A stretch of 20,146 nt of DNA from a virus: positions 1 to 20,146 of IMG/VR virus record IMGVR_UViG_3300025086_000337. One strand, given 5' to 3'. Of this stretch, positions 7,529-15,000 are shown one piece after another; position 1 is the stretch's first letter, and every line of letters starts with the position of its first letter. A model generated the notes under the pieces. The model did not search any database and was not told the origin of the DNA. It saw only the letters and a program-made list of their open reading frames with translations. A program made the translations under genes and the position numbers.

Positions 7529-7987
7529 TTGTCTCCCCATAAGATAAGAAGAGAAGCTATAAAGCATGGGTATAGGAGTGGTTTAGAACATACTCTCTCC
7601 ATATATCTTACAGAATTGAAACATAAATACGATTATGAATCAATTAAAATAGAGTGGGAAGATTTGTCTTATCGCACCTATACCCCTGACTTTATATTAA
7701 ACAATGGTATTATAATTGAAACGAAAGGAAGATTCCTTGCTATAGATAGAAGAAAACATTTAGCTATAAAGAGACAGCATCCTAAACTAGACATTAGATT
7801 TGTTTTTACTAATAGTAGAAATAAACTAAGGAAGGGTGCTAAATCTTCTTATGGACAATGGTGTGATAAGTATGGATTTAGGTACTATGACAGGATAATT
7901 CCTGAAGATTGGCTTAAAGAAAAAGGCAAAAATAGACATCCTAAGTTTATAAAATTTGCAGGGTCTAAGATAAGGAGAGTTAAATGA
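7529..7987 (+). CDS. T7 endonuclease I (gp3)-like junction-resolving enzyme
   Basis: Homologue of T7 endonuclease I, which cuts four-way DNA junctions and degrades host DNA to feed nucleotide synthesis. Similarity runs along the protein: YRSGLEH, YTPDFIL, GIIIETKGR, RKHLAIKRQHPKLDIRFVF, SYGQWCDKYG, IIPEDWLKE. Catalytic residues align with those of T7 (Glu20, Asp55, Glu65, Lys67): Glu20, Asp54, Glu64 and Lys66 here. The start is TTG at 7529, directly after the previous stop, and leaves 14 residues before the conserved Tyr-Arg-Ser-Gly; no ATG is available there. It overlaps the next gene by 4 bp (ATGA). The genome therefore encodes two unrelated resolvases, this and the endonuclease VII type at 2836. 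Confidence 0.92.
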   Translation: MSPHKIRREAIKHGYRSGLEHTLSIYLTELKHKYDYESIKIEWEDLSYRTYTPDFILNNGIIIETKGRFLAIDRRKHLAIKRQHPKLDIRFVFTNSRNKLRKGAKSSYGQWCDKYGFRYYDRIIPEDWLKEKGKNRHPKFIKFAGSKIRRVK

Positions 7988-8322
7988 CTGTAGAAAGCAA
8001 AATATTAAGTGAGGATTTTATTATAGATGTTAGACCTGAAATGGATAAGCATTTTAGATGGACAGGTGGAGTTAACATATCAATAATGACATCTCCTGAC
8101 AATCCATTAGACGATGGGGATTATTATGGTGTTATGGATTTTTGTAGAACTATGTGTGCAACTGTACCACTAATGGAAAAAGATGAAGATTTAAGACAAA
8201 GGCTTATGAAAGAAGCAGAACACAACGAAGAAAAGCCTGAGCCAAAGCTAAAAGTAGTTGACAAACAAGACAATGTTGTGATACTATCTTTTGATTCAGA
8301 TAACGATAATAAAAAATGTTAA
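7984..8322 (+). CDS. Uncharacterised small acidic protein (112 aa)
   Basis: I do not recognise it. The protein is acidic and soluble, with a short central pattern DGDYYGVMDFCRTMCATVPLM (two Cys four residues apart), a charged helical segment (EKDEDLRQRLMKEAEHNEEKPEPK) and a hydrophobic strand near the end (NVVILSFDSDND). No signal peptide or membrane segment. It has a strong AAGGAGAG ribosome site and an ATGA overlap with the endonuclease upstream, so it is very likely translated. It overlaps the DUF3310 gene's longest start by 7 bp. Confidence 0.75.
   Translation: MTVESKILSEDFIIDVRPEMDKHFRWTGGVNISIMTSPDNPLDDGDYYGVMDFCRTMCATVPLMEKDEDLRQRLMKEAEHNEEKPEPKLKVVDKQDNVVILSFDSDNDNKKC
8258..8287 (+). 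promoter_or_regulatory. Possible sigma70-like promoter P5 before DUF3310 gene
   Basis: A perfect -35 TTGACA at 8258-8263, an 18-bp spacer and -10 TACTAT at 8282-8287 preceded by an extended TGA. The -10 matches TATAAT at four of six positions. It is inside the 3' end of the preceding gene, like P1, P2, P3 and P4, and would transcribe the DUF3310 gene, the 52-codon ORF and the ribonucleotide reductase. It is the weakest of the set. Confidence 0.35.
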
Positions 8323-8579
8323 GACATATGGAGTACATGAAAATGATGGCAGAAAAAGCAGAGATGGAAGAGATGGTAAATCATCCTAAACACTATAATG
8401 AATCAGGTATTGAGTGCATTGATGCTTTAGAAGCTATGTTGGGAGATGGCTTTGAGTCTTATTTACAAGGCAACATTGCTAAATACTTATGGAGATACAA
8501 GTACAAGAATGGTTTAGAAGATTTAAAGAAAGCACAGTGGTACTTGAATAAACTTATAGAGGTAAGTGATGCGAGTTAA
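8316..8579 (+). CDS. DUF3310 family protein
   Basis: Small phage protein of the DUF3310 family, sometimes labelled a nucleotide kinase-like protein; its biochemical role is not established. The family signature is clear: VNHPKHYN near residue 20, GIECIDALEAML, then GNIAKYLWRYKYKNGLEDLKKAQWYLNKLIE to the C-terminus. Position in a nucleotide metabolism and nuclease cluster fits a role in DNA metabolism. The start is uncertain: in-frame ATGs occur at 8316, 8328, 8337, 8343 and 8346. GGAG at 8330-8333 is well spaced for the ATGs at 8343 and 8346, so the real protein may be about 9-10 residues shorter. It overlaps the next small ORF by 11 bp. Confidence 0.88.
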   Translation: MLRHMEYMKMMAEKAEMEEMVNHPKHYNESGIECIDALEAMLGDGFESYLQGNIAKYLWRYKYKNGLEDLKKAQWYLNKLIEVSDAS

Positions 8580-8727
8580 GATTATGGTGACTCTTTCAGT
8601 TGACCCTGAAGAGTATCCAATACCTTCAGATGGCGATGTGACAGAAGACTTTGAAGATTATATGCGTGAGTTATTTCACGATTTAGAGGGTGTAAAGATA
8701 TCCCATATTAAAATACTAACGGAGTAA
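8569..8727 (+). CDS. Small acidic protein (52 aa)
   Basis: A 52-codon ORF fills the otherwise empty stretch between the DUF3310 gene and the ribonucleotide reductase. Its ATG at 8569 lies in the end of the DUF3310 gene, with GAGG six bases upstream, and its TAA at 8725-8727 falls just before the next start. The sequence has a beta strand (MRVKIMVTLSVDPEEYP), a helix rich in acidic residues (VTEDFEDYMRELFHDLEG) and a final strand (VKISHIKIL). This regular strand-helix-strand pattern and the precise fit between its neighbours suggest a real gene. The function is unknown; a binding partner or modulator of a neighbouring enzyme is possible. Confidence 0.72.
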   Translation: MRVKIMVTLSVDPEEYPIPSDGDVTEDFEDYMRELFHDLEGVKISHIKILTE

Positions 8728-8730
8728 AAG

Positions 8731-10662
8731 ATGATAAGTAACTACCTACCAACAGATTACCAAAACTTTATAGCACTCTCTCGCTATGCAAGATGGAAAG
8801 AAGATGACCAAAGAAGAGAGAATTGGGGAGAGACAGTAGATAGATACTTTAGTTATATGACTGAGCATCTTAAAACTAATCACAATTATAACTTAACAAA
8901 AGCATTGAAAGAAAAACTATCTACACAGATAATGAACTTAGGTGTCATGCCTAGTATGAGAGCATTAATGACATCAGGACCTGCTTTAGATAGATGCCAT
9001 GTAGGTGGTTACAACTGTAGTTATATACCTGTAGATAGTCCTCGTTCATTTGACGAGTGTATGTACATACTTATGTGTGGTACAGGTGTAGGTTTCTCTG
9101 TTGAACGTGAGAACGTAGACAAGCTACCCATAGTCAATGAACACTTTGAGGACAGCACTACTATCATAACTGTTGGTGACAGCAGACCCGGATGGGCAAA
9201 AGCATTGAGAGAACTTATTGCTATGCTATATGTAGGGCAAGTGCCTACTTGGGATGTATCACAGGTCAGACCAGCAGGTGCTAGACTAAAAACATTTGGT
9301 GGTAGAGCATCAGGACCTGCACCATTAGTTGAATTGTTTCAGTTCTGCATACAGAAGTTTAAGGGTGCTAAAGGCAGAAGACTATTTCCTATTGAGTGCC
9401 ATGATATCATGTGTAAGATTGGTGAAGTTGTAGTTGTAGGTGGAGTACGTAGGTCTGCACTTATATCACTATCCAACTTAGGTGATGACCAAATGAGACA
9501 CGCAAAGTCAGGTCAATGGTGGGAGAATGAAGGACAGAGAGCATTAGCTAATAACTCTGTAGCATTTAAAGGTAAGCCTGAGATGGGTACATTCATGCGA
9601 GAATGGACATCATTATATGAATCTAAATCAGGGGAACGTGGTATCTTTAACAGACAGGCAGCCAAAGTGAAAGCACTTGAAAATGGTAGACGTAATGCTG
9701 ATTATTATTTTGGATGTAATCCATGTTCAGAGATTATACTTAGACCATATCAGTTCTGTAATCTTACAGAGGTAGTATGCAGAGTTACAGATGATGTAGA
9801 ATCCTTGAAGGAAAAGGTACGTATGGCTACTATACTTGGTACGCTACAATCTACGCTTACTAACTTCAAATATTTACGTAAGATATGGAAAGATAATACA
9901 GAAGAAGAAAGACTATTAGGAGTTTCCCTAACAGGTATACTTGATTGTCCTGTATTAAATCACGATTACTATGAGTTAAGTGATACTCTTGAGGAATTAA
10001 GAGCAGTAGCAGTAGAAACTAACAAGAAGATTGCCAAAGATTTAGGCATACCACAGTCAACTGCTATAACTTGCATCAAACCTAGTGGTACAGTTAGTCA
10101 ATTAGTTGACAGTGCATCAGGTATTCATGCTAGACATAGCGACTATTACATAAGAACTGTACGTGGCGATAACAAAGACCCATTGACACAGTTTATGAAA
10201 GATAATGGAATACCTTCTGAGCCATGTGCCATGAAGCCTGACAGTACAACAGTTTTTAGTTTTCCTATGAAATCACCATCAGGTGCTACAACTAGAACAA
10301 AGATGACTGCCATTCAACAGTTAGAGTTTTGGTTATTATATCAGAGGTATTGGTGTGAGCATAAGCCATCTGTTACTATATCTGTCAAGGAAGATGAGTG
10401 GATGCAAGTAGGAGCATGGGTATATGAAAACTTTGATGAGGTGTCAGGTATATCTTTCCTACCATTTAGTGACCATACTTATGCACAAGCACCTTATCAA
10501 GACATAACAGGTGAAGAGTATGAACAGGCATACAGAAAGATGCCTGAGTCTATTGATTGGTCTAAGTTAGCAGACTATGAAAAAGAAGATACTACATCAG
10601 GTGGAAGAGAGTTAGCCTGTACAGCAGATGCCTGTGAGATGGTTGACATAGAAGCGAGTTAA
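8731..10662 (+). CDS. nrdJ: Class II (B12-dependent) monomeric ribonucleotide reductase
   Basis: Reduces ribonucleoside triphosphates to deoxynucleotides using an adenosylcobalamin-derived thiyl radical, oxygen-independently. It resembles the monomeric Lactobacillus leichmannii type. The finger-loop motif NPCSE gives Asn330, radical Cys332 and Glu334. Cys343 lies 11 residues on, the spacing of Cys408 and Cys419 in the L. leichmannii enzyme. Cys96 (GYNCSYI) is the likely redox partner. The C-terminal shuttle pair is Cys630-Cys635, reduced by thioredoxin or a similar donor. GTGVGFSVE (117-125) and KPSGTVSQL (450-458) are further family segments. At 643 residues it is somewhat shorter than the 739-residue model enzyme. 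GGAG at 8721-8724 marks the start. The next small gene shares one base (TAATG). No partner subunit is needed. Confidence 0.93.
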   Translation: MISNYLPTDYQNFIALSRYARWKEDDQRRENWGETVDRYFSYMTEHLKTNHNYNLTKALKEKLSTQIMNLGVMPSMRALMTSGPALDRCHVGGYNCSYIPVDSPRSFDECMYILMCGTGVGFSVERENVDKLPIVNEHFEDSTTIITVGDSRPGWAKALRELIAMLYVGQVPTWDVSQVRPAGARLKTFGGRASGPAPLVELFQFCIQKFKGAKGRRLFPIECHDIMCKIGEVVVVGGVRRSALISLSNLGDDQMRHAKSGQWWENEGQRALANNSVAFKGKPEMGTFMREWTSLYESKSGERGIFNRQAAKVKALENGRRNADYYFGCNPCSEIILRPYQFCNLTEVVCRVTDDVESLKEKVRMATILGTLQSTLTNFKYLRKIWKDNTEEERLLGVSLTGILDCPVLNHDYYELSDTLEELRAVAVETNKKIAKDLGIPQSTAITCIKPSGTVSQLVDSASGIHARHSDYYIRTVRGDNKDPLTQFMKDNGIPSEPCAMKPDSTTVFSFPMKSPSGATTRTKMTAIQQLEFWLLYQRYWCEHKPSVTISVKEDEWMQVGAWVYENFDEVSGISFLPFSDHTYAQAPYQDITGEEYEQAYRKMPESIDWSKLADYEKEDTTSGGRELACTADACEMVDIEAS

Positions 10663-10814
10663 TGATAGAGGGCAATGAAATATTATGGTGGCAATGGTGG
10701 TTACTTATCGCCATTACCATCAATACGACAATAAATCTTATAGTGTTCTTTAGAGGAAGAAAGTTACACATACGAGAGTTATTACATTTAAAACCAAAAC
10801 GGAGAAGTAAATGA
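10662..10814 (+). CDS. Small single-pass membrane protein (50 aa)
   Basis: A 50-codon ORF fills the 148-bp stretch after the ribonucleotide reductase. It begins at the TAATG overlap with that gene and ends in an ATGA overlap with the next, which is typical of real coupled genes. Residues about 7-30 form one hydrophobic segment rich in Trp (ILWWQWWLLIAITIN...), followed by a strongly basic tail (RGRK...PKRRSK). By the positive-inside rule the tail would stay in the cytoplasm. The function is unknown. A lysis-related, membrane-anchoring or superinfection role is possible, but it lies in the early arm far from any lysis gene. Confidence 0.72.
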   Translation: MIEGNEILWWQWWLLIAITINTTINLIVFFRGRKLHIRELLHLKPKRRSK

Positions 10815-11065
10815 GAGAAATGTTATTAAATGCATCTAAGTCTTATTATGTAGGCTTAATAAACAAACACATAGCAAACGTAGAGATACTATTAACTAGG
10901 TCGGTAGGTATAGGTGAGCATCAAGACATACAGCAATCTATAGATGCAGAGCTAGATAAGATAGCTATGAATGATGATAAACTTAATATTATAATGAAAT
11001 ACTTTGAAAGGAAAGAAGTAGATGCAACAGCAGAAGAAGCGAAAAAGGAATCCAAATCTAAGTAA
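10811..11065 (+). CDS. Uncharacterised small helical protein (84 aa)
   Basis: I do not recognise it. The sequence is almost entirely helix-forming (MREMLLNASKSYYVGLINKH..., QDIQQSIDAELDKIAMNDDKL...) and ends in a charged Lys/Glu tail. No Cys and no membrane segment. GGAG at 10801-10804 serves as ribosome site and the ATG overlaps the preceding stop (ATGA). Its last 44 bases overlap the next gene in another frame. Confidence 0.72.
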   Translation: MREMLLNASKSYYVGLINKHIANVEILLTRSVGIGEHQDIQQSIDAELDKIAMNDDKLNIIMKYFERKEVDATAEEAKKESKSK

Positions 11066-11264
11066 ATATGATGCACCTTTAAAGATACAATTTACTAAAG
11101 GTATGTCAGATTTTAAGAGAGGTAAGATTATTAATCCTTATCATAGCAATACTATGCAGTCACGTGAGTGGCTTAGAGGTTTCAATACCTCATTTTATCA
11201 AAGGTTAGAAAGAGTAAAGAAAGATGAAGCTAGAAGAAGAAGCGAAAAAGTTCATGCAGGATAA
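11022..11264 (+). CDS. Small basic protein with ribosome modulation factor-like pattern
   Basis: A basic 80-residue protein. Its middle (KGMSDFKRGKIINPY.., then SREWLRGF) follows the pattern of ribosome modulation factor-like proteins, with a helix carrying G-x(n)-G, an NPY turn and a W-x2-G helix. E. coli RMF binds the ribosome and forms inactive 100S dimers. The resemblance is only a pattern and the RMF function is not shown. The N-terminal part (QQQKKRKRNPNLSKY) is highly basic and could bind RNA. The chosen ATG at 11022 overlaps the upstream gene by 44 bp; a shorter product from the Met at 11103 is possible but would lack the basic segment. It overlaps the MazG gene by 41 bp. Confidence 0.65.
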   Translation: MQQQKKRKRNPNLSKYDAPLKIQFTKGMSDFKRGKIINPYHSNTMQSREWLRGFNTSFYQRLERVKKDEARRRSEKVHAG

Positions 11265-11595
11265 TTTAGTTATAGCAGAAGTAATGACTGCTGACTTTTA
11301 TGAAGCACGAGCAGGGCAGACTGCCATATTCCCTAAAGACAAAGCACTAGAGTACTTAGCATTAGGTATGACAAGTGAAGCAGGGGAAGTGGCAGGGAAG
11401 GTGAAGAAGTTAATACGTGATGGCAAAGGTGACAAAGTAGCTATAGCCTACGAGATAGGCGATGTGCTTTGGTACTGTGCTGTATTAGCTAGTGAGTTAG
11501 GTGTTAGTTTAAATACTATTATGCAGAATAACCTAGAGAAGTTACATGGCAGGAAGGAACGTGGTACACTTGCAGGTTCAGGTGATACACGTTAG
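11224..11595 (+). CDS. mazG: MazG-type nucleotide pyrophosphohydrolase
   Basis: All-alpha nucleoside triphosphate pyrophosphohydrolase. The metal-binding signature ExxE...ExxD is present as SEAGE (Glu52, Glu55) and EIGD (Glu77, Asp80), followed by VLWYCAVLASELGVSL and the C-terminal NLEKLHGRKERGTLAGSGD found in phage members. Phage MazG has been proposed to lower (p)ppGpp or to clean the nucleotide pool, but the substrate cannot be read from sequence. It ends the early arm: its TAG overlaps the stop codon of the opposite-strand gene. The 41-bp overlap with the upstream gene could be avoided by a later Met at codon 11 (11254), but the listed start has an AAAG ribosome site. Confidence 0.9.
   Translation: MKLEEEAKKFMQDNLVIAEVMTADFYEARAGQTAIFPKDKALEYLALGMTSEAGEVAGKVKKLIRDGKGDKVAIAYEIGDVLWYCAVLASELGVSLNTIMQNNLEKLHGRKERGTLAGSGDTR
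11558..11593. other. Inverted repeat at the convergent gene junction
   Basis: AACGTG at 11558-11563 pairs with CACGTT at 11588-11593. Inside it, after a 3x3 mismatch, a further five pairs (one G-U) close an eight-base loop at 11572-11579. The hairpin sits on the last codons of MazG and the overlapping stop codons of both arms. There is no T run on either side, so it is not a typical intrinsic terminator; a weak bidirectional pause or transcript-end structure is possible. Confidence 0.3.
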
Positions 11596-12041
11596 ACCTC
11601 TTCTTCATCTTCATCTATAAGTCTGCCATATAAGGACTCTTCTCTATCTTGTTTATCTAATCTATCTAAGAAAGTTAAAGAGTCAGGAGAGTCCATATTT
11701 ATAATGTTATTATTAGGCATATCACTATATATCTCATCCTTTAACTTAAATTCTTTTCCTGAGTCTTTAAATAAATTAAACATTTGCTCACCATACTGAC
11801 TAATTTGTTGACTGCCCATATCTGGTGCTAACTCACTAATTGTTTCAGAAGGTACTACGTTATCTTTTAAAGATTCTAGCATAGAATAGTAAGAAGAATC
11901 TTCCAAACCTGTAAATTTTGAACGTGGAAATATAGTAGCTAATTCACCTAAAGATTTATTATCTATATTATCTAGTAAACCTAGATTCTTTTGTAAATCA
12001 CCTATTTGTTCAAAGTTATTTTGTATTATTTTTTTATCCAA
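11592..12041 (-). CDS. Uncharacterised acidic protein, last gene of the - arm
   Basis: I do not recognise this 149-residue protein. It is soluble, rich in Asp, Ser, Asn and Leu and ends in an acidic run (LIDEDEEEV). No catalytic motif or membrane segment is seen. The start is TTG at 12041, directly after the TAA of the large upstream gene, with AGAGG six bases before it; no ATG lies near. Being the last gene of a virion operon, it is probably a minor virion component or assembly factor. The stop overlaps the MazG stop on the other strand by 4 bp. Confidence 0.7.
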   Translation of the reverse strand: MDKKIIQNNFEQIGDLQKNLGLLDNIDNKSLGELATIFPRSKFTGLEDSSYYSMLESLKDNVVPSETISELAPDMGSQQISQYGEQMFNLFKDSGKEFKLKDEIYSDMPNNNIINMDSPDSLTFLDRLDKQDREESLYGRLIDEDEEEV

Positions 12042-15000
12042 TTAATCCTCTTTGGGTGACACTTGAGCTCTACTTAAACCCCATTGTAATACATTCATTA
12101 CTTCACCATTTTGCCTAATTATAGTTCTGTTTTTATCAGAAAAAATATCCTTTGGCTCTTTGTCTCCATCATCAACAAAGTATAATATACCTCGTTTTAT
12201 CATAGTTTTGTATGCCAAATCAATTTTCTTTTTATCATTACCTGATGTTCTTTTCCATTGTGATACATTTACTTCAGAGTATGGTAATTTATTTTCTTTA
12301 GCAAATTCAATAAGGTCTTCTTTGGCTTGTTTTTTAGCTCTTTCTATTATTTCACGAGATTTATTTATAATAAACATTCTTTTTTCTTGTTGATTAGGTT
12401 TACTAGAATATTCATATGTTTCTAACAAAATTTTCATTTGTTCATTTAAATTATTTTCACTTCCTATTTCACTTAGTATATTACGAGTATATAAATCAAT
12501 TAATGGATTAGAGTCTCGTTTATAAACATCATATCTTTGAAGATTAACTTTTGACATTTCTTTTTGCAATAAATTTTTAGGCTGTCTTTTTGTAAAACCA
12601 AATGTTTGTTTTTCTATTGGGTCTACTGCTTCAGGAGAGCCTGATACAAATGGGTCAGATTTAGGTGCATCATACTCTTCTGCTCCAATTAATCTTCCTA
12701 ACGCAGTATCAGGACCTATATCAGGTAATGACCTAAAGCCACGATTAGCTACAATATCAAAAAAGTCTACTTCTGCTCCTTGTGTTTCAGGAACATATCT
12801 TGACCTTTTATCAAATGGACTATATAAATCTTTAACAACAGATAAAGGAATCATAAAAGTATTCACAATATTACCTACAAATTCCCCTGCAATAACTTCT
12901 CCTTTAGAACCCTCAAAGTCACCTGCACCTGTCAAATCATCCATTAGTTTATCTATAGCATATAAACCTGCACCTGTTCTAAATTGAGAACCTGCTGCAA
13001 AATCATCCATTAGTTTATCTATAGCATATAAACCTGCACCTGTTCTAAATTGAGAACCTGCTGCAGCTTGTAGTGCATCTCTCCAATATTGCGTATCGGT
13101 AAGTGCTACATCTCTTATGTCTCTTTCTCCACCTATGTCTGTTCTATTGTATCTGTATAATATATCTGCACCTAACATAAACACAGAAAAAGGACCATAC
13201 ATAGCCATAGCATTTACATAATTACCTTGGTCATCTTTAAACTCGTTCCATCTAGCATCTGGACCTTGTTTTTCTCTCCACTTATACGCCGCATACATCA
13301 TAGTTAAACCTGTTGCTTGTTTAGCAAGTCGTTTAGTAAAATCTTCCCTTACAAAGTATTTAGGTTTTACTTTTTTACCTATGTTTTCTATTGGTATCAT
13401 GCCTATAACAGGAGCATGGTCATACAAAAACTTTAATTGATTAGCTATAAATCTAGGAAATGGTATTACGGATGATAATAAAAATGGAACTTCTCTGTGA
13501 GTCTTTAAAAATGCTTGTGTTCCTCTAGCTAATAAACCACTTTCATCTTTTTTTCCATAAAAACCAGACTGATATGTAAATTCTAATGCATCATCTATGG
13601 CTTTGTTTATAGTAGTCTTGTCAATTAAGTTAAACTTACCTTCCTCTATTATCTTTCCTAAATCTTTTCCTTGGTCTTTTAATCTTCTTTTTAAAGATGC
13701 AGACAACATAACTTGTTTAAAAAAATTATCAGATGCTGTATTAAGAACATTAATTTTAGTTCCAAGTTTAGCTAACCTAGAATCTCCACCTGTAGTACTA
13801 GCTAAATCAGCAGCTTCTCTAAACAGTTTTCTTGCTGTATCAGGCATACCTTTTTCTAATAGTATTCGTGTTACTCTAGCTTCATATGGATTAAATGCAT
13901 ACATTGCTAAGTCTTTAGCATCTAAAATATCTTTAAAATTTCTTGTGCCACCAAACAACTTCTGATTTAATATGTTGTCAACAGTACGAGTAGTCATATC
14001 TACTGCTAGTCTAAAACCACCAGCAAAGTTATTTCTCATTGTAGTTGCTGGTTGAGATGTCATAAAACCTAGTCTAACCCTATCAACATCTTGCCATAAC
14101 CTTTTACTTAACATATAGCTACCTGCTTTGTTTGCATCAAGCATTTCTTTAGCTTCTCTGCCTGTCATAGTAGAAAATCCTTCGTCTGACAAACCTTCAA
14201 TAGCTTTAACTAATTGGCTTTGAACATTTAATATTTTACCTGCTTCAGATAATTCTGCTTTGTATACTAAAGAAAATTGGTCTGCTGTTAAATTATACTC
14301 TTGCAATATTTTATTTATCTTATCAGTTTTTATATCGCCATCAGCAATAGCTCTTTGTAAAACAGTTGTTATTCTGTCACCCTTTTTAAATTTTAATCCA
14401 CTTCTGCCTAACTCTGCCTGTATATCCAAAGCTGCAGCAGATATGTTTTCAAATAATTCTAATGGCAATCCAGCTTTAAGTGTGCCTAGTTCTTTTTGTT
14501 TTGCAATATCGTCAGTTAAAGATTTACCTAAAGCTACTTTTTCAGGGTCAAGTGCCTTTAACTTATCACTTATAAACTTTTTTTGACTATCACTTGCTTT
14601 TTCTAACACAACTTTAGCTTTAACATTTGCATTTTTTGCAATCTTTTCTGCCGCAACTTGTGACTTATCTAATTTTTTAGTTGCTCCTAATGCTTGAAAT
14701 GTTTGTCCTGTGCCTGTAAATCCTGATATTGCACCACCTGTAATTGCTGATATACCTGTGGTTAATGCTATATTTCCATAACTTACCTCATCTTTATAAC
14801 CAGATTCAACTTTAGCCATTTCCTGTGCTGTGCCTTGAACTGCTCCCACTGCTCCTTCTACTGTCGCACCCCTTAAAACACTTTTCTTAACACTGCCATA
14901 AAGTATCTTTTTTAATCCTAGTTGGGCTGCTTTTAATCCTGCAACTGTAGCTAACTTACCCACACCTGCTGAAGCAATACCTAAATAAGTTGAAGGAGCA

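Noticed and set aside
10106-10205. TTGACA hexamers inside nrdJ (about 10106 and 10186)
   Set aside because: No -10-like hexamer follows at 16-18 bp.
10643-10671. Sixth promoter: TTGACA, 17-bp spacer, extended TGA
   Set aside because: The -10 would be TAGAGG, matching TATAAT at three of six positions only. Kept out of the feature list, though the spacing matches the others.
12934-13065. CRISPR-like direct repeats
   Set aside because: Only two copies, adjacent without spacers, in frame within a coding sequence. It is a tandem duplication.
13597-14586. + strand ORFs within the 1103-residue gene
   Set aside because: Antisense shadows of a long coding region; no family motif and not fitted to neighbours.
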